Positions 24,214-31,736 of a DNA stretch of 64,000 nucleotides are shown here, one piece after another. The stretch lies in NCBI RefSeq assembly GCF_000735135.1, contig NZ_JPLZ01000006.1, forward strand, positions 1,364,001-1,428,000. Direction: 5' to 3'. The notes beneath the pieces are model-generated. The model searched no databases, was not told where the DNA came from, and was given only the letters and a program-made list of their open reading frames with translations. Source of the DNA: Chryseobacterium sp. FH1 (GTDB lineage: Bacteria > Bacteroidota > Bacteroidia > Flavobacteriales > Weeksellaceae). The first letter of the stretch is position 1; each line of letters begins with the position of its first letter. The position numbers and the translations under genes are program-made.

Positions 24214-25164
24214 TTAAAGTTTATTGGTCACAAATTTTCCCCAGTTGATATTCACTTTTCCTGGTTTGTAATCTTTTGCTTTTTCAATCGCCAATTTTGC
24301 AGAATGTTCCACAATCCACGCAAAGTTCTCTTCTCCCACAGAATTTTTGTCCGCATCAGGCGCTGGGTTACAGAAGTCAATCGCGTAAGGAATGCCGTCT
24401 CTCACAGCAAATTCCACGGTGTTGAAATCGTAGCCTAAAGCTTCATTCATTTTCAAAGTGTAATCTGTGATGGTTTTAAGCAATTTTTCTCTGGCTGCAC
24501 CTTCGGTTTGATGCGTGGTTGCATATCTCAAATGGTGTGGATTTCTCGGCTCGTAAGGCATGATGTGAACATATTTTCTCCCCAAGCAATAAACACGATA
24601 GTAATCTTCGAAGATGATTTCTTCCTGCACCATCATCACCAATTGCTCTGTCTCGGCGTGTTTTGCCCACATATCTTCCGGACTTTCCACTCGGTAAACA
24701 TTTCTCCAGCCACCACCATCGTGTGGTTTCATATAAGCCGGGAATCCAACGTAATCGAAAATATATTCCCAATCGTGTGGGAATTTCAAATTTCTGAATG
24801 AAGTTTCCGAAGTGTTAGTCGGTCTTTCATAAGAAGGAAGCAACACTGTTTTAGGCAATGGAATTCCGATTTTTAGCATCAAGGCATTGTTGAAGAATTT
24901 CTCATCTGCGCTCCACCAAAATGGATTGTTGATGACGTAAGTTCCGCTCACTGCCGCATTTTTCAGATAAGCTCTGTAGAACGGAACGTCTTGCGAAATT
25001 CTGTCGATAATCACAGCGTAGCCATAATCTGCGCCTTGTTCCAATTTGTCGATTTGAACAGGTTCTGCGATGAACTCGCCTTTGCCAAGTTCATTTACTT
25101 TATCAATAAAAGCCCACGGAAATGTGTCTTCCATTCCGAATAAAATTCCAATTTTTTTTGCCAT
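24214..25164 (-). CDS. ATP-grasp ligase (cluster gene 5)
   Basis: 316 residues. The N-terminal domain (KKIGILFGMEDTFPWAFIDKVNE) is followed by an ATP-grasp domain: GFPAYMKPHDGGGWRNVYRV (ATP lysine and glycine loop, about 170-190), VMMVQEEIIFEDYYRVYCLG (hinge and base-binding strand), and metal ligands in FNTVEFAVRDG and YAIDFCNPAPDAD. It most resembles RimK/glutathione-synthetase-like ligases that join a carboxylate to an amine through an acyl phosphate. It lies in the middle of the minus-strand cluster with 99-nt and 92-nt gaps to its neighbours. The substrate is unknown. Confidence 0.83.
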   Translation of the reverse strand: MAKKIGILFGMEDTFPWAFIDKVNELGKGEFIAEPVQIDKLEQGADYGYAVIIDRISQDVPFYRAYLKNAAVSGTYVINNPFWWSADEKFFNNALMLKIGIPLPKTVLLPSYERPTNTSETSFRNLKFPHDWEYIFDYVGFPAYMKPHDGGGWRNVYRVESPEDMWAKHAETEQLVMMVQEEIIFEDYYRVYCLGRKYVHIMPYEPRNPHHLRYATTHQTEGAAREKLLKTITDYTLKMNEALGYDFNTVEFAVRDGIPYAIDFCNPAPDADKNSVGEENFAWIVEHSAKLAIEKAKDYKPGKVNINWGKFVTNKL

Positions 25165-25256
25165 AATTTTTGTTTTTTGATTGTCAGAAAATCCAAGGTT
25201 GAAAGTCTGAAGTTATTTTGATTTGTTATTATTTTAAATTTGAATTAAGTTTAGAC

Positions 25257-25970
25257 TTATCCGAAAAATCTTCCAATGAATTTCGGGAAGACCATTCGCC
25301 AAAGCACCCAATCGTGGTCTATCCATTTCTGCTCGTCATACCAATGGTTGATGCCTTTTGAGGTAAGAATTCCTGCCATTCTTCTAGTAGGTTCCAAGCA
25401 AATATCACGGTCAGAAGTGCTGAGGACGATGTGCATGTGTTTGTATTTCCACGCTTCATCATTTTTAACAAATTCATCCGGACAATTGAAATAAACCAAT
25501 TCATCCTGAATGCCATCCATAAAATTTCGAATTGAAAAAGCACCTGATAAGCAGAAAAGATGCGATACCAAATCCGGATATCTGAAAGCGAAATTCGCCG
25601 CATGATAACCGCCGAAACTTGCACCGGCAACAATCACACGATGCGTATTATGCGTTTTCTGAATATACGGAATGAACTCCTGAACCAAGAACTGAACGTA
25701 CAATTCATAGTTTCTGATTCTGTCGTTAGCCGAAATATTTTTATTATAAAAACTTAAAGAATCGATGGTTTCGAGATTGAAAAGTTTTAGTTTTCCATTG
25801 TCTGTAAACCAGGAAATGCTCCCATTCAAATGAAAATCTGCATTCTGCGTATAGGAACCCTGCGAAGTGGGAAACATAATGACAGGAAGCCCAAAATGTC
25901 CCGTGATTTCTACCTTGATGCTCTTCCCAAGGATGTGTGAGTAATAATCTGTATGTGTAATTTGAGGCAT
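25257..25970 (-). CDS. Alpha/beta-hydrolase esterase (cluster gene 4)
   Basis: 237 residues of the esterase-D-like alpha/beta-hydrolase group: a beta-sheet start with HFGLPVIMFPTSQGSYTQN, the nucleophile elbow VIVAGASFGGYHAANFA (Ser118 region), and DRDICLEP and IDHDWVLWR supplying Asp and His. There is no signal peptide, so it acts in the cytoplasm. Within the ligase cluster it could hydrolyse an ester or amide intermediate, or transfer an acyl group; this is inference. Confidence 0.82.
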   Translation of the reverse strand: MPQITHTDYYSHILGKSIKVEITGHFGLPVIMFPTSQGSYTQNADFHLNGSISWFTDNGKLKLFNLETIDSLSFYNKNISANDRIRNYELYVQFLVQEFIPYIQKTHNTHRVIVAGASFGGYHAANFAFRYPDLVSHLFCLSGAFSIRNFMDGIQDELVYFNCPDEFVKNDEAWKYKHMHIVLSTSDRDICLEPTRRMAGILTSKGINHWYDEQKWIDHDWVLWRMVFPKFIGRFFG

Positions 25971-26021
25971 ATCTTATTTATAAATGATGAATGATAATTG
26001 ATGAATGATTAATTAAAACTG

Positions 26022-26048
26022 CTGTCAGGCTAAGGTTCTCGAAGCCTT
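26022..26048. repeat. Dispersed CTGTCAGGCTAAGGTTCTCGAAG repeat inside the cluster
   Basis: One copy of the family seen at 8717 and 17995, in the 88-nt gap between the esterase and ATP-grasp genes. Confidence 0.75.
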
Positions 26049-26058
26049 AAATGAAATT

Positions 26059-27270
26059 TTAATTCGTTGGTTTGTCTTTTGGTGGCAAAATATTTAAGAT
26101 TCTTTCCGTAACAATAGTTGCAGCTTCATCCAATCTTTCCTGAACTTTCTCTTCGGTTGTTGCCTTGTAAACGATTCCGATGTGATAATCGATTGGTAAG
26201 AATTTTTCGACATCTTCGTTTTGAAGATCGCTTGTATCAGAATGTTTTTCTTTGGCAAGCGAAACAATCAATCCGGAATATAATTTCTGAGTTTCCTCAA
26301 CCGTATATTTTTCGCCGTCCAATAATGCATTTTCCAATTTTGCCCATTCTCTCCAAATGTTGACACCAGTTGCCGCTTCCACCATATCGGGAATGTGCGC
26401 GCCGCCAACTCTGGATGAAGTTTCCAGGAAGTAGTATTGACCATCAATTCCTCGGATATATTCGCTGTGTGTTGCCCCATTTTGAATCCCGAATTTATCC
26501 AAAACCTCTTTGTTTATTTTTTCTAAACCAATCGCTTCTTCAGATTTTTTATCCAAAGTTTTGGTTCGGAAAACACCACCTTCGTGTGACACTTTCATCG
26601 GTGGAGAAAGGTATTTTGAGAAGCAGGAAAACACGATTTCCTTGTTGTAAACCAAACAATCCACGTGGTAGACATCGCCAGGTTTGAACGCTTCCAGCAA
26701 AAATTTGAAACGCTCGTCGCCCAGATTTTCTACCGCTGGCCAAAGTTCTTCGGCAGAATTTATTTTGATAATGCCACTGGCAGAAGCTTCGGAGCGTGGT
26801 TTCAAAACCCAAGGTCCGGGGACATCCTGCATGAACTTATGCAATTTTGCATCATTGAAAATCGATGAAAATTCGGGTACGGAAATCCCGTTGTCCTTTG
26901 CCTGTTGGCGCATTGCCAGCTTGTCTCGGAAATAACGGTGCGTCGTTTGCCCCATTCCTGGAATACGATAGGTTTCACGAATCATCGCTGCTTTTTCCAC
27001 ATCAAAATCATCCAAAGCAATCACCGCATCTATCTGATGATTTTTCATCAAATATGCGAAACCTTGCACCAGATGGTCCAGATTCCAAACCGAAGCTTCG
27101 ATTTCCGGCATATAATAAACCTCGTCTATCGCGTGCCAAGGCCAGTTTTTTTCTTTCAGGTTTTCTGACGTGATGAGAATGACTTTGTTTCCAAGCTTTT
27201 TGCACTCGTCCATAAAGTCGTAACCTTTGTAATAACAGGAGATGCAGACAATTGTTTTTTCCATATTCAT
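26059..27270 (-). CDS. ATP-grasp ligase, biotin-carboxylase-like fold (cluster gene 3)
   Basis: 403 residues. A Rossmann-like N-terminus (TIVCISCYYKGYDFMDECKKLGN) leads to the ATP-grasp domain. This has PGPWVLKPRSEASASGIIKI (ATP lysine loop, about 150-170), FLLEAFKPGDVYHVDCLVY (hinge), and HSEYIRGIDGQYYFLETSSRVGGAHI with the metal-binding E...E-x-S/N and an arginine. This pattern is shared with carbamoyl-phosphate-synthase-like and dipeptide-forming ligases. A long C-terminal region (about 310-403) follows. It is the third ATP-grasp protein of the cluster. Initiation could be at either of two ATG codons (27270, 27264). Confidence 0.84.
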   Translation of the reverse strand: MNMEKTIVCISCYYKGYDFMDECKKLGNKVILITSENLKEKNWPWHAIDEVYYMPEIEASVWNLDHLVQGFAYLMKNHQIDAVIALDDFDVEKAAMIRETYRIPGMGQTTHRYFRDKLAMRQQAKDNGISVPEFSSIFNDAKLHKFMQDVPGPWVLKPRSEASASGIIKINSAEELWPAVENLGDERFKFLLEAFKPGDVYHVDCLVYNKEIVFSCFSKYLSPPMKVSHEGGVFRTKTLDKKSEEAIGLEKINKEVLDKFGIQNGATHSEYIRGIDGQYYFLETSSRVGGAHIPDMVEAATGVNIWREWAKLENALLDGEKYTVEETQKLYSGLIVSLAKEKHSDTSDLQNEDVEKFLPIDYHIGIVYKATTEEKVQERLDEAATIVTERILNILPPKDKPTN

Positions 27271-27280
27271 TTATTTTTGT

Positions 27281-27312
27281 CGGAAGTCAGAAGTCGGATG
27301 TCCGAAGTCTGA
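27281..27312. repeat. Short GAAGTC-type repeat
   Basis: GGAAGTCAGAAGTCGGATGTCCGAAGTCTGA is an imperfect run of GAAGTC(G/A)-type units with a GGATGTCC centre. It fills part of the 108-nt gap between the ATP-grasp and aminopeptidase genes (motif shown once, units listed as GAAGTCAGAAGTCGG and GTCCGAAGTCTGA). Confidence 0.6.
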
Positions 27313-27378
27313 TATTCTTATTTGTGATTAGTTTTTAATTTAGTTAAAAGCAAAACGCAATAAGCTAATTGCATTTTG

Positions 27379-28785
27379 CTAATTATAATTCTCAATAAAA
27401 TCCAAAAGCAACTGTACGCCATAACCTGTCGCTGCCTTATCTTTCGCATAACCAACATTTCCAAAAGCGACGCCAGCAATATCGAGATGCGCCCAATTCT
27501 GATGGCCTTCTATAAATTGCTCCAAAAATTTTGCAGCAACAATGCAATCCCCAAAAGGCTTCATCGAAATGTTCTTAAAATCTGCAACATCCGAAGTGAA
27601 ATCGTCTTTCCAGACATCCCAAAGTGGTAAATTCCAAATCCTCTGATTGGTTTTATCTGCGGACTTTTCCAATGATTTTTTCAAATCGTCATTGTTGGAA
27701 AAGTAGGCGCCACAGGTGTAACCAAACATTCGAACAGAACTTCCTGTCAAGGTTGCCAAATCAATCAGAACATCGGTTTCATAATTTTTTGACAAATATG
27801 AAAGTCCGTCTGCAAGTGTCATTCTGCCTTCCGCATCGGTGTCCAAGACTTCAATTGTTTTTCCGTTGTAAGCCGTAATCACGTCACTTGGCAAATACGC
27901 TTTTTCCGAAACTGCATTGTCCGTAATCGGCAGAATTGCAATGATATTCACGGGAAGTTTTAGTTCCGAAGCTGTAATCAAAGCGCCAATCACAGCACTT
28001 GCTCCGCCCATATCGCTTTTCATATAATGCAGATTGGCAGAACCTTTGATGGAAATTCCGCCCGTGTCGAACAAGACGCATTTTCCAACCAAACCGATGG
28101 TTTTGGCGTTCTCTTTTTCTGATTTATATTCCAAAATCGTGAAAGAGGCTTCCTGCGAACTTCCCTGATTGACCGCGACAAAAGCACCCAAACCTTCTTT
28201 GATGGATTCTTCTCGGTTCAATGATTTGTAATTCAAGCCATATTTTTCTGAGGTTGATTTCAGAAATTTTGAGATTTGGTCCACCTTTTTGTGGTTCGCA
28301 GGTTTGTTCAGCCACTCCATTCCGGCAAATTCTCCGTTGCAAAGTGCTTCGGTTTTTATGGCCAAATTGTTGGCTTCGTCTTCGGAAATATTTTCAAAAT
28401 AAAGTTCAAAATTCTCCTGCCAAAATGGATGCGATTTTTCGAAAGGGTAGAGGTAAGTTCCCAAGAACAGACCTTTTACAAATTCTTCAGTCAAATCAAA
28501 TCCTAATTTTGAATGGACTGAAGTCGGGACTACTTGTAGATTTTTTTTATAATCGTTCGCAAATTTTTTCGCTACAGCCTGGATTTCAAAACCTTTTGAA
28601 TCCTTCCCGATTCCAATGAAAAAATTGATTTCATTAGAATCTGTTTTAATGAAAACCTCGCTTTTTTTTCCGTTGAAGAAATGTTCCGTATTCGGATAAT
28701 TCGATTTTTCCTGCTCCCAATCGTCTTCGCTGAACAGGAATATATTTTGTGTGGTTGTTTCTTTTTTATTGTAGATTTTAATCAT
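27379..28785 (-). CDS. M17-family leucyl aminopeptidase (cluster gene 2)
   Basis: 468 residues. The C-terminal M17 catalytic domain has the two-metal signatures CVLFDTGGISIKGS and YMKSDMGGASAVIGAL, and DTDAEGRMTLADGLSY (canonical NTDAEGRL with Asn changed to Asp). The N-terminal part is the usual macro-like regulatory domain. Metal ligands expected from the family (Lys, Asp, Asp, Glu) are present. It removes N-terminal residues from peptides in the cytoplasm. In this cluster it may process or recycle the amide or peptide made by the ligases rather than be a general housekeeping enzyme. Confidence 0.9.
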   Translation of the reverse strand: MIKIYNKKETTTQNIFLFSEDDWEQEKSNYPNTEHFFNGKKSEVFIKTDSNEINFFIGIGKDSKGFEIQAVAKKFANDYKKNLQVVPTSVHSKLGFDLTEEFVKGLFLGTYLYPFEKSHPFWQENFELYFENISEDEANNLAIKTEALCNGEFAGMEWLNKPANHKKVDQISKFLKSTSEKYGLNYKSLNREESIKEGLGAFVAVNQGSSQEASFTILEYKSEKENAKTIGLVGKCVLFDTGGISIKGSANLHYMKSDMGGASAVIGALITASELKLPVNIIAILPITDNAVSEKAYLPSDVITAYNGKTIEVLDTDAEGRMTLADGLSYLSKNYETDVLIDLATLTGSSVRMFGYTCGAYFSNNDDLKKSLEKSADKTNQRIWNLPLWDVWKDDFTSDVADFKNISMKPFGDCIVAAKFLEQFIEGHQNWAHLDIAGVAFGNVGYAKDKAATGYGVQLLLDFIENYN

Positions 28786-28802
28786 AATTTCTTCACTGTT
28801 TT

Positions 28803-28859
28803 CATAGGAATAAATTCCTATGTTGAAATATTGGTCGTCCCGATGGGACTCGTTGGGGT
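28803..28859. repeat. Palindromic repeat with GTCC(C)GATGGGAC core
   Basis: CATAGGAATAAATTCCTATG (28803-28822) is a perfect 20-bp palindrome. It is followed by GTCCCGATGGGAC at about 28837-28849, another perfect inverted repeat. The pair occupies nearly the whole 74-nt gap between two cluster genes. Confidence 0.8.
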
Positions 28860-29984
28860 TTAGTTTTTGATGTCATTTTCCAATTCATCTTTTGCCTTCA
28901 CCGGACTTTCCAAACTGTCGATGAACAGCCATTCTACAGCTCTTGGAAATTCCTGCGACCAATAGAATTCCTGATGCGTTCCTTGTTCGTTGATATTGGT
29001 TTTCACTTCAAAATCAAACAATTTCTGAGCATTCAGCCGTTTCAAAGATTTCTCGAAAAGCCTGATTCTTCCTACCATTCTGGAGCCTTCCTGTCTTCCG
29101 CCGTACAGATAAACCTTGATTTTATAAGGATTACTGAAACTAATCATCGGAAAATCATTCTCCGGTTCTACCCAAAGCGACGGTGAAAAAATTAACAGTT
29201 TAGAATAGACTTCCGGATAGAGAAATCCACCATAAATACTAATCAAACCACCCAAAGAACTTCCGCCGATTCCCGTATTTTCACGGTCCTTTTTGGTTCT
29301 GTAATTTTTGTCAATCCAAGGTTTCAACGTGTCGGTAATGAACCTCAGATATTTTTTTCCTTCCGCATCTTTTGTGACGGCGTCATTGTCAAAAATATAT
29401 TCCTTAATTCTGTCGTCGTTCCCGTGCTCTACGGCAATGACGATGAGTTCGCCTCGTCCATATTCTGCCAGAAGCGCCAACTTTTTATCAATTTCCCAAT
29501 TGCCGTAAGCCGAGCCTTCATTAAACAAATTCTGCGCATCCTGAAGGTAAAGCACAGGATAAGTTTTCTCAGATTTGTGATAATCGTAAGGCAAAAGCGC
29601 CCAAACTTTCCTTGTTTTATCGAGCTGAGGAATGTAAAACGCCTCATCCACCAATTCCACTGTCGGGAAAAATTCCTTCTTGAAAGGTCCCCAATTCAGT
29701 CGCCATTTTTCTATATTGACCTGGACTTTTTTGTCCTCTTTTCTTGCTTTTCTATTAGGCGTAATGCTGTCATATTTGTCGATTTCTACATTTTCCCAAC
29801 CGCCTTTTGTAAACTTAAATTCAATCTCATCACTCAGTTGTTCATCGGGAATCTGGATATAATAATTGCTGTCATCCAATTTTTCCAATTCAAATTTGGA
29901 ATCGCGCGGATTCCACTTGTTAAAATTTCCGGTAATGAAAATCGCTCGGTCATCATTGTCTTCTGACTTCAGAAAAAACTCCAT
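28860..29984 (-). CDS. Esterase with N-terminal E-set domain (cluster gene 1)
   Basis: 374 residues in two parts. Residues 1-95 form a CBM48/glycogen-binding-like E-set domain (AIFITGNFNKWNPRDSKFEL, then IEFKFTKGGWENVEID). Residues about 105-360 are an enterochelin-esterase-type alpha/beta hydrolase (VWALLPYDYHKSEKTYPVLYLQD, cited in part) with nucleophile elbow NTGIGGSSLGGLISIYGG and a late GTHQEFYWSQ histidine. There is no signal peptide. This layout is that of Fes/IroE-like trilactone esterases, but no siderophore genes are nearby. It is the first gene of the cluster and has 239 nt of A/T-rich upstream sequence, including a possible TTG-N22-TAAATTTA promoter. Confidence 0.82.
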   Translation of the reverse strand: MEFFLKSEDNDDRAIFITGNFNKWNPRDSKFELEKLDDSNYYIQIPDEQLSDEIEFKFTKGGWENVEIDKYDSITPNRKARKEDKKVQVNIEKWRLNWGPFKKEFFPTVELVDEAFYIPQLDKTRKVWALLPYDYHKSEKTYPVLYLQDAQNLFNEGSAYGNWEIDKKLALLAEYGRGELIVIAVEHGNDDRIKEYIFDNDAVTKDAEGKKYLRFITDTLKPWIDKNYRTKKDRENTGIGGSSLGGLISIYGGFLYPEVYSKLLIFSPSLWVEPENDFPMISFSNPYKIKVYLYGGRQEGSRMVGRIRLFEKSLKRLNAQKLFDFEVKTNINEQGTHQEFYWSQEFPRAVEWLFIDSLESPVKAKDELENDIKN

Positions 29985-30152
29985 TCTTATTTTTAATTCT
30001 CTTTAATGAGTTATAAATTTATAAAATTATTTCTATAATCACGCAAGTGTTGTCTATTTTTCTTATAAAAAACAAGTTCATTATTTAATTTTAACTTAAT
30101 ACGGTAAATTGTTGAATTAATGAAAATTTAATAATCTTAAATATTATTAATG

Positions 30153-30194
30153 AAAAAAAAGAAAAGCCTAACAAAAATAGATTGTTAGGCTTTT
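30153..30194 (-). terminator. Terminator of the M61/GH43 gene set
   Basis: AAAAGCCTAACAA (30162-30174) pairs with TTGTTAGGCTTTT (30182-30194), a 13-bp stem followed on the minus strand by CTTTTTTTTC. It separates this transcript from the eight-gene cluster, which must have its own promoter. Confidence 0.88.
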
Positions 30195-30223
30195 AATTTG
30201 TAAAAATAATAATGCTCCTTTGC

Positions 30224-31726
30224 TTATCTGAAAAGGTCTTTAGTTACTTTTTGTTGAGTTTTTGTGAGAGTCTTTTTAATGGAAACTTGATACTTTCCGT
30301 TTTGGTTTTGTAAGTCTAAACCTGCGTTGTTAAAGTATTTTAGGTAATCGATTGGTTGTAAAGTATAAACATAAGATAAGATTTCCTCTGTAGCATCTCC
30401 AGCGTATTTTTTTATAATCGCATTTAGTTCTTCTTCCAGATATCCTCTGTTCTCATTTTTATAGATAGAGTATAGATCCTTCATCACATTATCCAGAGAA
30501 TATTTGTTTTCTGAAGATATTCGTATTTGCAGGTCTAAAAGGATTCCTATAAGCGGACCTTTTTCATAAAAAGAAATGGTTTCTCCTTTCTTTCCGAACG
30601 GACCGTCTTCCCAAGTATAATAGCTTGAATCTGCCAAGGTCTGCTTTTCTTTCGCTGGATTGTTCTCAAAACTGTTGATCATTTGACTCCATTCTTCCAG
30701 CATCACTTCTTTGGATTTTATACCTGCACGATTTAGAACGATGGCTTCGTAGTACACAGAAAGTCCTTCCCCTACCCAAAGTGTCTTTGTTTTATTTTTG
30801 TCTGAATAATTGAAAGGTCCGATTTCTATTGGTCTTATTCTTTTGATATTGAAGTGATGGAAATATTCGTGTGTCAAGAAATTTAATATTTTTTGTCGGC
30901 TTTTTTCTACATTCAGAGAGTTTCCATTGAAGGTCAAGGCAGTGGAATTGGTTTGTTCAATACCTCCATTTCCTTTTCCAATCGATATAAACGTGTAATG
31001 CTCGTAAGGAATGTCGTTGAAAATATTGGTGGTCTCAATAATCATTTTTTGCAGGTCATCCATTAGTTTTTTTCTATCAAAATCTCCAAGTTCAATGCCT
31101 TTAAAAAAGTGCTTTTTTCCTTTGACCTCAAAACTAGGTAGCTCTTCCAAATCGCCGACTAGGATTGGAGAATCATATAATTGATTGAAATCTTTTGCGA
31201 TGTAATTCTTGCCCTTTTTATCAAGACCTGTAGCAATTTTTTTCCATTTACTGTTTTCAATTGTTAGAGAGATTGGCCTTTCTAGAAATTTTTCCGGAAA
31301 CATAAAAACGGCTGTAGGTCTTATGAATGCCTTTTTTTCGCCAAGATATGCTTTGGCAATAAACTCATCCTTGGCCGAAATTTGATAATCTATGGTGATT
31401 TTTTCTGATTGGTTTGTGGCTATTCTCCAAGTATTGGCATTAGTTTTCACAAAACCCAGAACTTCATTTTTATTGTTTGTGACCTTCAGGTTTTGGACAT
31501 TTTCTGAGAAATTTAATAATTGATAATAGCCAGGTGTCCACTCTGGTATTTTGATATCTAAGATGTTTTCGCTTTTTATATTGGGAATTTTAATTTTGAT
31601 TTTATAGAGATGATCGGCAAAACTGTCAAGATTAACATCTATTCTTATGCTGTCCTTTTGAGCATAAATTGAGTTAGAAATTGAAAAAATGATAACTAAG
31701 AAAAGTTTAAAGATTTTATTTGTCAT
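30224..31726 (-). CDS. M61-family metallopeptidase (glycyl aminopeptidase type), exported
   Basis: 500 residues with a signal peptide ending near SNSIYAQ. The N-terminal beta domain contains the M61 motif IPEWTPGYYQLLNFSENVQN. The thermolysin-like catalytic domain has FLTHEYFHHFNIKRIRP (HExxH, near residue 285) and the third ligand in LWVGEGLSVYYEAIVL. Most M61 proteins end in a PDZ domain after about residue 480; here the chain stops at 500, so the PDZ domain is absent or reduced to a short remnant (LQPIDYLKYFNNAGLDLQ). It cleaves N-terminal Gly/Ala from peptides in the periplasm. It follows the GH43 gene by 10 nt. Confidence 0.9.
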   Translation of the reverse strand: MTNKIFKLFLVIIFSISNSIYAQKDSIRIDVNLDSFADHLYKIKIKIPNIKSENILDIKIPEWTPGYYQLLNFSENVQNLKVTNNKNEVLGFVKTNANTWRIATNQSEKITIDYQISAKDEFIAKAYLGEKKAFIRPTAVFMFPEKFLERPISLTIENSKWKKIATGLDKKGKNYIAKDFNQLYDSPILVGDLEELPSFEVKGKKHFFKGIELGDFDRKKLMDDLQKMIIETTNIFNDIPYEHYTFISIGKGNGGIEQTNSTALTFNGNSLNVEKSRQKILNFLTHEYFHHFNIKRIRPIEIGPFNYSDKNKTKTLWVGEGLSVYYEAIVLNRAGIKSKEVMLEEWSQMINSFENNPAKEKQTLADSSYYTWEDGPFGKKGETISFYEKGPLIGILLDLQIRISSENKYSLDNVMKDLYSIYKNENRGYLEEELNAIIKKYAGDATEEILSYVYTLQPIDYLKYFNNAGLDLQNQNGKYQVSIKKTLTKTQQKVTKDLFR

Positions 31727-31736
31727 TATTTAAAAT

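Noticed and set aside
28860-29984. Siderophore esterase (fes/iroE) assignment
   Set aside because: The fold matches, but no siderophore synthesis, uptake or TonB genes are nearby; only the general esterase call is supported.
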